Assembly (NCBI RefSeq): GCF_009720725.1
Contig: NZ_WNKT01000018.1
Coordinates: 1 to 64,000 of the forward strand
Source of the DNA: Allochromatium palmeri
Lineage (GTDB): Bacteria > Pseudomonadota > Gammaproteobacteria > Chromatiales > Chromatiaceae
Direction of reading: 5' to 3'
Length of the DNA stretch: 64,000 nt
A program made the position numbers and the translations under genes. The notes beneath the pieces are model-generated. The model searched no databases and was not told where the DNA came from. It worked only from the letters and a program-made list of their open reading frames with translations. Shown piece after piece: positions 19,078-28,197 of the stretch (position 1 is its first letter; the number at the start of each line of letters is the position of its first letter).

Positions 19078-19869
19078 CTAAGACGAAGACAGCGCGTTGA
19101 GTGCGCGCGCTGCCGCGAACAACCCCAGGCTGGCCGTGACTGTAACCACTGAACCAAAGCCCGCGCAGTTGAGTCCGCTCGGCCCGGACTGGCTCGGGTT
19201 GCAGACCGTCCCGGTGGGCGGATCGCGCACCGGTTCGATGGAATACACCGCTTCGATACCGAACCGCTTGTTGGGCTTGCGGGTGAAACCGTGCGACTTG
19301 CGCAATTGAGCACGCACCCGCGACAGCAGCGGATCCTGGATGGTGCGCGCGAGGTCGTCGACACGGATCCGGGTTGGATCGATCTGACCGCCCGCCGCGC
19401 CGCAGGTCACCAGCGGGATGCCGGCACGATGACAGACAGCGATCATCGCCACCTTGGCCCGCACCGAGTCGATGGCGTCGATCACAGAGTCGAAACCGTT
19501 ATCGAGGTACTCAGCGGCATTCTCGGGGGTCACGAAATCCTCGATCAGGGTCAGCTCACAGTCCGGGGCATAGCTGGCGATGCGCGCACGCATCGCCTCG
19601 ACCTTGGCCTGACCGAGCGTGGGATCGGCGGCCTGGATCTGGCGGTTGATGTTGGACTCGGCGACATGATCCAAGTCGATCAAGGTCAGACGACCGACAC
19701 CGCTGCGCGCCAGCCCTTCCGCCGCCCAGGAACCCACGCCGCCGAGGCCCACGACACAGACGTGCGCCGCGGCCAGTCGGGCCTGTCCCTCCGCGCCATA
19801 CAGTCGTGCCAGGCTGCTGAAACGGCGGCGGTCGTCGGACGTGCGTTCAGGGGTTAGTTGGTTCGGCAT
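19078..19869 (-). CDS. tcdA: tRNA threonylcarbamoyladenosine dehydratase TcdA (CsdL)
   Basis: An E1/ThiF-like enzyme that cyclises t6A at tRNA position 37 to ct6A using ATP. The 263 aa protein starts MPNQLTPERTSDDRRRFSSLARLYG and contains the nucleotide-binding GLGGVGSWAAEGLARSG, then LIDLDHVAESNINRQIQA and SVIDAIDSVRAKVAMI, as in TcdA. The start at 19869 fits the family; the open frame upstream is filler. It is convergent with the GGDEF-EAL gene, the two stops being adjacent. TsaB, in the t6A biosynthesis complex, and TrmO, which methylates t6A, are encoded elsewhere in this window. Confidence 0.92.
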   Translation of the reverse strand: MPNQLTPERTSDDRRRFSSLARLYGAEGQARLAAAHVCVVGLGGVGSWAAEGLARSGVGRLTLIDLDHVAESNINRQIQAADPTLGQAKVEAMRARIASYAPDCELTLIEDFVTPENAAEYLDNGFDSVIDAIDSVRAKVAMIAVCHRAGIPLVTCGAAGGQIDPTRIRVDDLARTIQDPLLSRVRAQLRKSHGFTRKPNKRFGIEAVYSIEPVRDPPTGTVCNPSQSGPSGLNCAGFGSVVTVTASLGLFAAARALNALSSS

Positions 19870-20089
19870 GGAGTTACAAGATAAATAAGCCCGAGCGGGA
19901 CTCGCCCCGGGGGAAGAGAATCGCGCCAATGATGCCGCATCAGGCCATTTCCAGTCCAAAGCGATTGAGCGCGTCCGTTTGCTGACTCGCACGGTCAGCT
20001 TTTGGTCAGCACTCCTGCGTTACCTTGCACCCCAAGGTCGCGATTTCTTGCGACCAACTCACTTCAAGGCAACAACCGGAGCGCGAACC

Positions 20090-20308
20090 ATGATCATCTC
20101 TTCAACCAATCATGCCAAGCCGTCATCCACGATGGATTCCATGCGGGCCAGAGGGCGTCTCGCGGCCAGTGGCGTTCGCGCCCCATCCATCCGTCGGCGG
20201 GCCAGCGTCGCGTCACGCCAGCCAGTTGAGTCCGCGATGTCGATCGATGACGTAATGGCGCGCTACCTGGCCGAGCAGCCGCCGCAGCTCTATCGCAGCG
20301 GCGCCTGA
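20090..20308 (+). CDS. Small hypothetical protein, 72 aa
   Basis: Unrecognised small basic protein starting MIISSTNHAKPSS and ending VMARYLAEQPPQLYRSGA. The middle is arginine- and alanine-rich and probably disordered. The start at 20090 is preceded by a CGGAG-like site; an in-frame start at 19979 is also open but lacks support. It is the only frame covering the gap between divergent tcdA and the convergent cysB, so it may be a real short gene, but composition alone could produce it. Confidence 0.35.
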   Translation: MIISSTNHAKPSSTMDSMRARGRLAASGVRAPSIRRRASVASRQPVESAMSIDDVMARYLAEQPPQLYRSGA

Positions 20309-20324
20309 GCACCGACAACGGGGA

Positions 20325-21260
20325 TCAAGGGATTGACACCTTCGGAAAGGCCGCCTCTTTGATCTGATCCGTGGTCAGCGCTGGGGCGCATTCCAGAATG
20401 AAACGCAGCGCATAGTTGCGCAGATAATGTCCGCGCCGCAGCGCCAGCCGGGCGGTGTTGACCTCGAACAGATCGGGCGCATCGAGCAGATGCAACCCCG
20501 CATCGCGGGTGGGGTGCCAGGCCATGGCGGCGATCAGCCCGATCCCCAGACCCAGTTCGACATACGTTTTGATGACATCCGCATCGAGCGCGGACATCAC
20601 TACGTCCGGGATAAGTCCAGCGCGGGCAAAGGCCGCATCGATGCGCGCCCGCCCGGTATAGCCGGGATGGTAGGTGATCAGCGGATACTCAGCGAGCGCC
20701 TCCAGCGTCAGGGGCTGGATACCGAGTAGCGGATGACCATCCGGGACGATGGGCGCATGCTGCCAGGTATAGAAGGGAAAACTGACCAGATCCGCCTCAG
20801 TCGCCAGCGCCTCAGTGGCGATGCCGATATCCGCCTGACCCGTGCGCAGCAGCGACACGATCTCCTCTGGTCCGCACTGATGCAGCTCCAGATGAACCTT
20901 GGGAAACGCCTGCTTGAAGCGGGTGACCACCGGCGGCAGGGCGTAACGGGCCTGGGTGTGCGTGGTCGCAATCACCAGGTGCCCCGTATCCTGCTGCGCG
21001 AACTGCTCACCCAGATGCTTGATGTTCTGCGTGTCGAGCAGGATGCGCTCGACGATGGGCAGCAGCTCCTTGCCCGGCTCGCTCAGACCGAGCAGACGCT
21101 TGCCGCGACGGGTGAATAACTCCACCCCCAGCTCATCTTCGAGATCCTTGATGTGCTTGGACACACCCGACTGCGCGGTAAAGAGCGCATTGGCGACCTC
21201 GGTGAGATTGAAATCGCGGCGGACGGTCTCGCGCACGATGCGCAACTGCTGAAAGTTCAT
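20325..21260 (-). CDS. cysB: CysB-family LysR regulator (first copy)
   Basis: The 311 aa LysR-type regulator has the CysB-subfamily N-terminus MNFQQLRIVRETVRRDFNLT and winged-helix region TAQSGVSKHIKDLEDELG. Its effector domain has the typical TTHTQARYALPP and SALDADVIKTYVELGLGIGL blocks. CysB proteins activate sulfate-assimilation genes and respond to N- or O-acetylserine. It begins one base after the cysA stop on the same strand, so it is the last gene of cysT-cysW-cysA-cysB and would be co-expressed with the transporter it probably controls. A second CysB-like gene lies at 25455-26396; which one is CysB and which Cbl cannot be decided here. Confidence 0.87.
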   Translation of the reverse strand: MNFQQLRIVRETVRRDFNLTEVANALFTAQSGVSKHIKDLEDELGVELFTRRGKRLLGLSEPGKELLPIVERILLDTQNIKHLGEQFAQQDTGHLVIATTHTQARYALPPVVTRFKQAFPKVHLELHQCGPEEIVSLLRTGQADIGIATEALATEADLVSFPFYTWQHAPIVPDGHPLLGIQPLTLEALAEYPLITYHPGYTGRARIDAAFARAGLIPDVVMSALDADVIKTYVELGLGIGLIAAMAWHPTRDAGLHLLDAPDLFEVNTARLALRRGHYLRNYALRFILECAPALTTDQIKEAAFPKVSIP

Positions 21261-21261
21261 C

Positions 21262-22347
21262 TCAGGCGGCCTGCCCCTGGAAGACGCGGATGCGCGTGGG
21301 CACCAGCCGCACCCGCTGGCCTTCGACCAGTTTGAGCGCCTGGATCTGTTCGCGCGGCAGGATGACCTCGTAGTGGACCGGCAACGCGCTGTCCGGCTCC
21401 GGGGTCAGACTGTCCAGCTCCACACGCGTGCTGGCGCCGAAGCTGAGAATACGCACCACGCTGGCGGCGATCCCATCAGCGTGATCCGGATCGGTGACGA
21501 TCATCAGCTCGTGCGGACGCGCGAAGGCGACCGCCTCCCCATCGAGCGCGAACTGATCCTGACCATGAGCCAGGGTCGCCGCGCCGACCCGCAGGTGTGC
21601 CCCTTCGATGCGTCCGTGGAAAGTGTTGACCGCGCCGAGAAAGCCATAGACGAAGGGCGTGGCCGGCTGTTCGTAGACCTCGATCGGCGTGCCCTGCTGC
21701 TCGACCCGGCCACGATTCATCAGCACCACCTGATCGGCCACTTCCAGCGCCTCCTCCTGGTCGTGGGTAACGAAGACCGAGGTGATGTGCAGCTCGTCAT
21801 GCAGCCGGCGCAGCCAGCGGCGCAGTTCCTTGCGCACCTGAGCATCGAGCGCGCCGAAGGGTTCATCGAGCAGCAGGACTTTGGGTTCGACCGCCAGGGC
21901 ACGCGCGAGCGCGATGCGCTGACGCTGGCCACCAGACAACTGACTCGGAAAACGATCCGCGAGTGGCGCGAGCTGGACGAGTTCGAGCAGGCGCATCACT
22001 CGCGCGCGGATCTCGGCCTCGTGGGGCCGCTCGCGTCTGGGCTTGACCCGCAAGCCGAAGGCGACGTTCTCGAACACCGTCATGTGCCGGAACAGTGCAT
22101 AGTGCTGGAAGACGAAACCGACCCGGCGCTGACGCACATGGGTGTCGGAGGCGTCCTCGCCGGCGAGGACGACCCGACCGCTGTCGGCGCGCTCCAGCCC
22201 GGCGATGACCCGCAACAGCGTGGTCTTGCCGCAGCCAGACGGGCCCAGCAGCGCGGTCAGAGCGCCACTCGGGAAGTCGAGCGAGACAGCGTCGAGCGCG
22301 ACAAAGGAACCGAAGGTCTTGTGGATGTGTTCGACCTGGATACTCAT
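21262..22347 (-). CDS. cysA: Sulfate/thiosulfate ABC transporter ATP-binding protein CysA
   Basis: The 361 aa ATPase energises the sulfate importer. It has Walker [11 protein letters not shown]-loop FVFQHYALF, signature [15 protein letters not shown], Walker B LLLDEP, and the H-loop in [15 protein letters not shown]-terminal TOBE-like regulatory region follows ([21 protein letters not shown]). The start [15 protein letters not shown] at 22347 fits the family; the open frame continues upstream into cysW shadow. It lies 34 bases after cysW. Confidence 0.95.
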   Translation of the reverse strand: MSIQVEHIHKTFGSFVALDAVSLDFPSGALTALLGPSGCGKTTLLRVIAGLERADSGRVVLAGEDASDTHVRQRRVGFVFQHYALFRHMTVFENVAFGLRVKPRRERPHEAEIRARVMRLLELVQLAPLADRFPSQLSGGQRQRIALARALAVEPKVLLLDEPFGALDAQVRKELRRWLRRLHDELHITSVFVTHDQEEALEVADQVVLMNRGRVEQQGTPIEVYEQPATPFVYGFLGAVNTFHGRIEGAHLRVGAATLAHGQDQFALDGEAVAFARPHELMIVTDPDHADGIAASVVRILSFGASTRVELDSLTPEPDSALPVHYEVILPREQIQALKLVEGQRVRLVPTRIRVFQGQAA

Positions 22348-22381
22348 GCTGAAATCCTGAATCCTGATGACTGTGTTCGGG

Positions 22382-23266
22382 TCATGCGTCGGTCGCGGCG
22401 TGCTGGGCCGCCTTCCATTCGACCAGCGACTTGAGTCCCAGCGTGACGAGTGCCAACAGCGCCAGCAGCGAGGCCACGGCGAAGGCGGCGGCGAATTGAT
22501 ATTCGTTGTAGAGAATCTCGACATGCAGCGGCAGCGTGTTGGTGAGGCCGCGAATATGCCCGGAGACCACGCTCACCGCGCCGAACTCGCCCATCGCGCG
22601 GGCGTTGCACAGGATCACCCCGTAGAGCAGACCCCACTTGATATTGGGCAGCGTCACCCGCCAGAGAATCTGAAATCCGTTTGCCCCCAGCACCACAGCG
22701 GCCTCCTCTTCCTCGCGACCCTGCGCCTCCATCAGCGGGATCAGCTCACGGGCGACGAAGGGAAAGGTGACGAACACCGTCGCCAGCACCAGTTCGGGCA
22801 CGGCGAAGATGATCTTGATGTCGCGCTCGAACAGCCAGGCGCCGAACCAGCCATGAGCGCCGAACAGCAGCACGAAGATCAGACCGGCGATCACCGGCGA
22901 GACCGAGAACGGCAGATCGATGAGCGTGGTCAGAAAACGTTTGCCACGAAACTCGAACTTGGCGATCGACCAGGCGGCCGCCACGCCGAACACCAGATTG
23001 AGCGGCACCGCAATCGCCGCGATCAGCAGCGTCAGGCGCACGGCCGCCAGTGCGTCCGGGTCGGCGAGCGCGGTGATATAGGTGAACCAGCCTTTGCGCA
23101 GCGCCTCGACGAAGACCGCGATCAGCGGCATCAGCAGAAAGAGTGCGAAAAAGATCAGGGCGGTGCCCAGGATCAGGCGTCGGATCCAGGGCGACTCGCG
23201 GGTGGCGGCATTGGCTTCATAGCGGCGGGCGTCGGGACGCTCGTTCAGTGCGGCAGCGACGGCCAT
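22382..23266 (-). CDS. cysW: Sulfate ABC transporter permease CysW
   Basis: The 294 aa inner-membrane permease pairs with CysT to form the channel. About six hydrophobic segments are visible (e.g. [39 protein letters not shown]). The EAA loop contacting CysA is [20 protein letters not shown]. The N-terminal ~25 residues are cytosolic. The start at 23266 shares one base with the cysT stop (TGATG), indicating coupled translation. A much longer in-frame reading exists upstream but runs antisense-free through cysT in the wrong frame. Confidence 0.95.
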   Translation of the reverse strand: MAVAAALNERPDARRYEANAATRESPWIRRLILGTALIFFALFLLMPLIAVFVEALRKGWFTYITALADPDALAAVRLTLLIAAIAVPLNLVFGVAAAWSIAKFEFRGKRFLTTLIDLPFSVSPVIAGLIFVLLFGAHGWFGAWLFERDIKIIFAVPELVLATVFVTFPFVARELIPLMEAQGREEEEAAVVLGANGFQILWRVTLPNIKWGLLYGVILCNARAMGEFGAVSVVSGHIRGLTNTLPLHVEILYNEYQFAAAFAVASLLALLALVTLGLKSLVEWKAAQHAATDA

Positions 23267-24144
23267 CAGCGATTCCTCCCGGTGCGTTTGGCGCTCCACG
23301 CCTGCAACAGATTGATGGCGAGCAGCATGATGAACGAAAAGATCAGCATCACCACGGCCACGGCGGTCGCGCCGACATAGTCGTACTGTTCGAGCTTGGT
23401 GATGATGATCAGTGGTGTGATCTCCGAGACCATGGGGATGTTGCCGGCGATGAAGATGACCGAGCCGTATTCGCCCACGGCGCGGGCGAAGGCCAGCGCG
23501 AATCCGGTCAGGAGCGCCGGCAGCAGCACCGGCAGCAGCACCCGCGTGAAGGTCTGCCGGCGGCTGGCGCCGAGGCTCGCGGCGGCCTCCTCCAGCTCGG
23601 TCTCCAGGTCTTCGAGGATCGGCTGCACGGTGCGCACCACGAAGGGCAGACCGATGAAGACCAGTGCCACCAGCACCCCGAGCGGAGTGAAGGCGACCTT
23701 GATCCCGAGCGGCTCCAACAGCGAGCCGATCCAGCCGTTGCCGGCATAGAGCGCGGTGAGCGCGATTCCGGCCACCGCCGTCGGCAGGGCGAAGGGCAGA
23801 TCGACCAGGGCGTCGATCAGCTTCTTGCCCGGAAACTCGTACCGCACCAGCGCCCAGGCCAGCATCAGCCCGAAGACCGCGTTGATCGCCGCCGCCAGCA
23901 GTGCGGCGCCGAAGGAGAGTCGGTAGGTCGCCACCACGCGCGGATTCGAGACGATGGCCCAGAACTCCGGCCACGACAGGCTCGCGCTCTTGATGAAGAC
24001 CGCCGACAGCGGAATCAGCACCATCAGCGACAGATAGACCAGGGTGTAGCCGAGCGCCAGCGGGAAGCCCGGCAGCACCCGTGTCTGGCGGATCGGAGCG
24101 AAGCGTGGCGCGGCGCCGAACGGAACCGGCATCGGGTGTGTCAT
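23266..24144 (-). CDS. cysT: Sulfate ABC transporter permease CysT (CysU)
   Basis: The 292 aa permease is the first gene of the cysTWA-cysB operon. Six membrane spans are apparent, starting with LGYTLVYLSLMVLIPLSAVF. The coupling loop LEEAAASLGASRRQTFTRVLLP matches the EAA motif for docking with CysA. The start MTHPMPVPFGAAP at 24144 lies about 50 bases downstream of the candidate operator region shared with the divergent sulfate-binding protein gene. Confidence 0.95.
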   Translation of the reverse strand: MTHPMPVPFGAAPRFAPIRQTRVLPGFPLALGYTLVYLSLMVLIPLSAVFIKSASLSWPEFWAIVSNPRVVATYRLSFGAALLAAAINAVFGLMLAWALVRYEFPGKKLIDALVDLPFALPTAVAGIALTALYAGNGWIGSLLEPLGIKVAFTPLGVLVALVFIGLPFVVRTVQPILEDLETELEEAAASLGASRRQTFTRVLLPVLLPALLTGFALAFARAVGEYGSVIFIAGNIPMVSEITPLIIITKLEQYDYVGATAVAVVMLIFSFIMLLAINLLQAWSAKRTGRNR

Positions 24145-24196
24145 GGAGATGGCCTCGATGTCGAACGATGAAGCCTGGGAGATTAGTGCAACTTCG

Positions 24197-24247
24197 AAAT
24201 AACCAAAACGAACGAAAAATTATTTGGTTATTCAATATGACTATATC
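24197..24247. promoter_or_regulatory. Candidate CysB-type operator between cysT and the sulfate-binding protein gene
   Basis: In an AT-rich stretch between the divergent genes there is a perfect 9-bp inverted repeat, AATAACCAA (24198-24206) and TTGGTTATT (24224-24232), followed by ATGACTATATC (24237-24247). AAATAACC and the 11-base block (10 of 11 matching) recur in the cysB2-cysI intergenic region at 26411-26430. CysB sites are known to be AT-rich with TTATT/ATAAC-like half-sites, so a shared regulator is likely; binding is inference. Confidence 0.5.
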
Positions 24248-24371
24248 TCGCCATGTCGGCGGCCCAGCCGCGCGCAGATAAGTTTTGCAATTTTCGTTGG
24301 TTGGTGTCGGGCGAGGCGAGCGTTCAAATAGCGGCCACACGGTATCCATGGCCACTCCGGAGGAATCGACG

Positions 24372-25385
24372 ATGCAGCCCCATACCCCATTGAAATCACT
24401 GCTCGCCGGCGCTGTGCTGGGTCTCTCCAGCCTCGCCCCGACCCAGGCCGCCACCACCCTGCTCAACGTCTCCTATGATCCGACCCGCGAGTTCTATCAG
24501 GAACTCAACCCGCTCTTCATCCGGCACTGGGAGGACAAGACCGGCGAAAAACTCCAGATCCAGCAGTCGCACGGCGGCGCCGGCAAGCAGGCACGCGCGG
24601 TGATCGACGGTCTGGCCGCCGATGTCGTAACCCTGGCACTGGCCTATGACATCGACGCCATCGCTGAGACCGGCCTTCTGGCCAAAGACTGGCAATCGCG
24701 TCTGCCGCTCAACAGCGCACCCTACACCTCGACCATCGTGTTCCTGGTGCGCAAGGGCAACCCGAAAGGCATCAAGGATTGGGGCGATCTGGTCCAGGAC
24801 GGCGTCTCCGTCATCACGCCCAACCCCAAGACCTCGGGCGGGGCACGCTGGAACTATCTGGCCGCTTGGGCCTGGGCAGAGAAGCAATACGGCGGCGACG
24901 AAGCCAAGGTGAAGGACTACATCACCCGGCTCTACAGAAACGTCCCGGTGCTGGATTCGGGCGCGCGCGGCTCGACCACGACCTTTGTGCAACGCGGCAT
25001 CGGTGATGTGTTCCTGTCCTGGGAGAATGAAGCCTTCCTGGCCCTCAAGGAATTCGGTGACGACCAGTTCGAAATCCTGGTGCCCTCGCTGTCGATCCTG
25101 GCCGAGCCGCCGGTCACGGTCGTCGATCGCACCGTGGACAAAAAGGGCACCCGCGCGGTCGCGACCGCCTATCTGGAATTCCTTTACTCACCCGAAGGTC
25201 AGGAACTGGCCGCCAAGCATTTCTATCGCCCGACCGATCCCGAGGTCGCCGCCAGACACCAGGGTCAGTTCGTCGAGGTCGAGCTGGTACGGATCGACGC
25301 GCTCGGCGGCTGGCAGGCCGCCCAGAAGAAACACTTCGCCGATGGTGGGGTGTTCGATCAGATCTACAGCCCGGCTGCACGCTGA
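24372..25385 (+). CDS. sbp: Periplasmic sulfate-binding protein (Sbp/CysP family)
   Basis: The 337 aa solute-binding protein delivers sulfate to CysTWA. A Sec signal peptide is clear ([20 protein letters not shown], cleavage near APTQA-A). The mature part begins with the family pattern [15 protein letters not shown] and contains [46 protein letters not shown] and ARGSTTTF, the sulfate-contacting loops. The ATG at 24372 has GGAGGA 8-13 bases upstream; an ATG at 24348 is less likely. It is divergent from cysTWA. Confidence 0.93.
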   Translation: MQPHTPLKSLLAGAVLGLSSLAPTQAATTLLNVSYDPTREFYQELNPLFIRHWEDKTGEKLQIQQSHGGAGKQARAVIDGLAADVVTLALAYDIDAIAETGLLAKDWQSRLPLNSAPYTSTIVFLVRKGNPKGIKDWGDLVQDGVSVITPNPKTSGGARWNYLAAWAWAEKQYGGDEAKVKDYITRLYRNVPVLDSGARGSTTTFVQRGIGDVFLSWENEAFLALKEFGDDQFEILVPSLSILAEPPVTVVDRTVDKKGTRAVATAYLEFLYSPEGQELAAKHFYRPTDPEVAARHQGQFVEVELVRIDALGGWQAAQKKHFADGGVFDQIYSPAAR

Positions 25386-25402
25386 TCCCTGGAACCCTGA
25401 AC

Positions 25403-25425
25403 GATCCCTGGCAGAGCCGGGGATC
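25403..25425. terminator. Strong hairpin between convergent sbp and cysB2
   Basis: GATCCCTGGC (25403-25412) pairs with GCCGGGGATC (25416-25425) over ten base pairs with one T-G wobble and a 3-base loop. It lies between two convergent stop codons, where a bidirectional terminator is expected. No clear T-tract follows on either strand. Confidence 0.5.
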
Positions 25426-25454
25426 GACGCCGTCCAGACGCCGGGGCGTGCGAC

Positions 25455-26396
25455 TCAGATCGCATAATCGCTGCCCTCTTCGCTCAGGGCACGCTCAATC
25501 ACCCGGCGCGTCAGGTGCGGCGCAAAGCCCTCGATGAAGGCATAGACATAGCCCCGCAGCCAGGATTTGCGGCGGATTCCCAAGTGGGTGACGCTGGCGT
25601 CGAACAGATGGCTCGCGTCGACCACGCCCAGCCCCGCATCGGTCTGGGGATCATGGGCCATTTGAGCAATGAGTCCGATCCCCAGCTCCATGCGCACATA
25701 GGTCTTGATGACATCGGCATCGAGCGCCGTCAGCACGATGCGCGGCTCCAGTCCATGCGTCTGAAAGGCCCGATTCATCCGTCCGCGTCCGGTGAAGGCA
25801 CCGTCATAGGTCACGATCGGCCAGCGGGCGATGGCCTCCAGCGACAGCGGGTCGCATTCCAGGATCGGATGACCTAGCGGGGCAATGACACAGCGGTTCC
25901 AGGCATAGCAAGGCAGGCTCAGGAGTTCGGGAGCCTCGGCCACCGCTTCGGTGGCGATGACCAGATCGGCCTCGCCCGTGCTCACCAGTTCGCAGACCTG
26001 GGTCGGATTGCCCTGACGCAACGACAGCTGGACATCCGGGTAGTGCGCCATGAAGTCACGGATCGCCGGCGGCAGCACATAGCGTGCCTGGGTATGGGTC
26101 GTGGCGATGGTCAAACGACCCGCTGTCTCGTTACCGAACTCGGCGCCGACCTGGCGCAGGTTGTCGAGCTCCCCGAGCAGACGCGCGGCAATGGTCAGGA
26201 CATGACGCCCCGGCTCGGTAATGGCTACCAGACGTTTGCCCTGACGGCGGAAGACCTCGATCCCGAGTTCGTCTTCCAGCTGACGGATCTGCTTGGAGAC
26301 GCCCGGTTGGGAGGTGAAGAGCGCCTCGGCCGCCGCCGAGACATTGAGTCCCTGGCGCGCGACCTCGTGGACATAGCGTAGTTGTTGCAGATTCAT
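25455..26396 (-). CDS. CysB-family LysR regulator (second copy, CysB/Cbl-like)
   Basis: The 313 aa protein is a paralogue of the regulator at 20325-21260, starting MNLQQLRYVHEVARQGLNVS with TSQPGVSKQIRQLEDELG and the same effector-domain blocks TTHTQARYVLPP and TALDADVIKTYVRMELGIGL. It is divergent from cysI-H-D-N, across 118 bases that carry an operator-like block. It probably controls the reductive branch, itself, or both. The effector-pocket sequences differ noticeably from the first copy (e.g. NPTQVCELVSTGEADL against GPEEIVSLLRTGQADI), suggesting different inducers or roles. Confidence 0.87.
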   Translation of the reverse strand: MNLQQLRYVHEVARQGLNVSAAAEALFTSQPGVSKQIRQLEDELGIEVFRRQGKRLVAITEPGRHVLTIAARLLGELDNLRQVGAEFGNETAGRLTIATTHTQARYVLPPAIRDFMAHYPDVQLSLRQGNPTQVCELVSTGEADLVIATEAVAEAPELLSLPCYAWNRCVIAPLGHPILECDPLSLEAIARWPIVTYDGAFTGRGRMNRAFQTHGLEPRIVLTALDADVIKTYVRMELGIGLIAQMAHDPQTDAGLGVVDASHLFDASVTHLGIRRKSWLRGYVYAFIEGFAPHLTRRVIERALSEEGSDYAI

Positions 26397-26410
26397 CGCG
26401 TTCAGGTTCC

Positions 26411-26430
26411 AAATAACCTATGGCTATATC
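26411..26430. promoter_or_regulatory. Candidate CysB-type operator between cysB2 and cysI
   Basis: AAATAACC (26411-26418) followed directly by ATGGCTATATC (26420-26430). The two blocks match those in the cysT-sbp intergenic region (ATGACTATATC there). It sits 15 bases from the cysB2 start and about 85 bases upstream of cysI, fitting control of both divergent genes. Confidence 0.5.
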
Positions 26431-26514
26431 AATCTAACCCAAAATTCCTTTTGTGTGCTAATGGCGCTCGCTAGCATGGCCCTCATCGATCCATGACCGA
26501 CCGCGAGTATCACC

Positions 26515-28197
26515 ATGCATCTAAACGACGCCGATGAGCCGCTCCGTCTGCTGGAGCACGTCACCCTGTTTCGCGACCAGACCCAGGCCTATCTGAACGG
26601 CGACCTGAGCGAGGAGGACTTTCGATCACTGCGCCTGCTGAACGGGCTCTACCGACTGCGCGAGACCACCATGCTGCGTGTGGGCACGCCCCAGGGGCGG
26701 CTCTCCAGCGAGCAGTTGCGCCGGCTGGCGCGCATCACCCGTGACTATGGCCTGGGCGAGGTGCATCTCACCACGCGCCAGACCATCCAGTTCACCGCCC
26801 CCGAGATCGCCGAGGTGCCGCAGATCCTCGCCGAGCTGGCCGAGGTCGGACTGTCGAGCTTTCTGACCTCGGGCAATGGCATCCGCGGCATCGCCATCGA
26901 CCCGCTGGCCGGTCTGGCCGAGGACGAGCTGGAAGACCCGCGTCCCTGGCACGCCATCCTCGACCAGTGGCGCCAGACTCATCCGCTCATGGGCCGGCTG
27001 CCGCGCAAGTTCAAGATCGCCATCCATGGGGCGCGCACCGATCGCGTCACCCTGGCGGCCCAGGATCTGGGGCTGGAGCTGGTACGCGACACACGCGGCG
27101 AGCTGGGCTTTAGGGTGCTGGTCGGCGGCGGGCTGGGACGCGGACCGCAGCTGGCCCAGGAGCTGACGTCCTTCGTTCACTGGCCGCACCTCCTGACCTG
27201 GATCGAAGCGATTCTGCGTGTCTATGTACGCGACGGACGCCAGTCCGATCCCTACAAGTCACGGCTCAAAAACCTGGTCCAGCGGCTGGGTCTGGTCGAG
27301 TTCCGCACGCAAGTCGAGTCCGAATGGGCGCCGTTGCGCGATGGCCCGGCCACGCTGACTCAGGCGCAGATCGAGCGCGTCGCACGCCGGTTCGTCGAGT
27401 CCTCGGATGCCGCCCCGAACACCGAGACGCGGATCGACTCACCCGCACCTCATGGGCCGCCCGAATATCTGGCATGGCGGCGTCAAAACGTGCAGCCCCA
27501 CAGGCGTGCCGGTTACGCCATCGTCACTCTCTCGACCAAGCGTCCCGGCGTAGCGCCCGGCAACCTGAGTCCGGAACAGTTGGAGCGGATCGCCGACTGG
27601 GCCGCGACCGAGAGCCGCGACGAGGTGCGTCTCACGCCCGGCCAAAACCTGCTGCTCACCCAGGTGCGCGCGGACCGTCTGCACGCGCTCTGGGAAGCCG
27701 CTCGTACACTCGACCTGGATAACCCCAACGGCCTGCTCACCGATCTGGTCGCCTGCCCCGGCGCGCGCGAGTGCGATCTGGCGCACGGCGATTCGCTGGG
27801 ACTGGCCGCCGCCATCCAGGCCCGTTTCGCCGCTGCCGAAGACGTGCATGACATCGGCCCGCTCGATCTGCGGATCTCCGGCTGCGTGAACGCCTGCGCC
27901 CATCACAACCTCGCCGCCATCGGCATCCGGGGTCTGCGCAAGCAGGGCGAATCCCGCTATCAGATCCTCATCGGCGGGCGCTCCGGCCGCGAAGCGCGGC
28001 TGGCCGAACCACTCGGACCCTCGTTCGCCGCCGGTGAGGTGCCCGACGCGGTCGCCGGGCTGATCGCACTCTATCGCCGGCACCGGCAGGCGGGGGAAAC
28101 CTTCGACGCCACCGTACAGCGCCTGGGCACCGAACCCTTCAGAACCATCGTGACCGGGTCGGCGGACGCCGCCCCTCAGGAGACATCCCATGACTGA
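26515..28197 (+). CDS. cysI: Assimilatory sulfite reductase hemoprotein (CysI-like siroheme protein)
   Basis: The 560 aa enzyme reduces sulfite to sulfide with six electrons. It has the twofold nitrite/sulfite reductase layout, with the TTRQTIQF substrate-site motif near residue 86 and the siroheme-[4Fe-4S] cysteines C414, C420 (CPGAREC), C457 and C461 (GCVNAC). All four are present. No flavoprotein partner (CysJ) is encoded nearby, so electrons probably come from ferredoxin or another donor. Nitrite reductase is the alternative, but the operon with cysH, cysD and cysN argues for sulfite. It is the first gene of the operon, and cysH overlaps its end by eight bases. Confidence 0.88.
   Translation: MHLNDADEPLRLLEHVTLFRDQTQAYLNGDLSEEDFRSLRLLNGLYRLRETTMLRVGTPQGRLSSEQLRRLARITRDYGLGEVHLTTRQTIQFTAPEIAEVPQILAELAEVGLSSFLTSGNGIRGIAIDPLAGLAEDELEDPRPWHAILDQWRQTHPLMGRLPRKFKIAIHGARTDRVTLAAQDLGLELVRDTRGELGFRVLVGGGLGRGPQLAQELTSFVHWPHLLTWIEAILRVYVRDGRQSDPYKSRLKNLVQRLGLVEFRTQVESEWAPLRDGPATLTQAQIERVARRFVESSDAAPNTETRIDSPAPHGPPEYLAWRRQNVQPHRRAGYAIVTLSTKRPGVAPGNLSPEQLERIADWAATESRDEVRLTPGQNLLLTQVRADRLHALWEAARTLDLDNPNGLLTDLVACPGARECDLAHGDSLGLAAAIQARFAAAEDVHDIGPLDLRISGCVNACAHHNLAAIGIRGLRKQGESRYQILIGGRSGREARLAEPLGPSFAAGEVPDAVAGLIALYRRHRQAGETFDATVQRLGTEPFRTIVTGSADAAPQETSHD

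Noticed and set aside
23267-24466. Upstream extension of the cysW frame, which would give a 694 aa protein
   Set aside because: It reads through cysT in the wrong frame; the family N-terminus of CysW starts at 23266.
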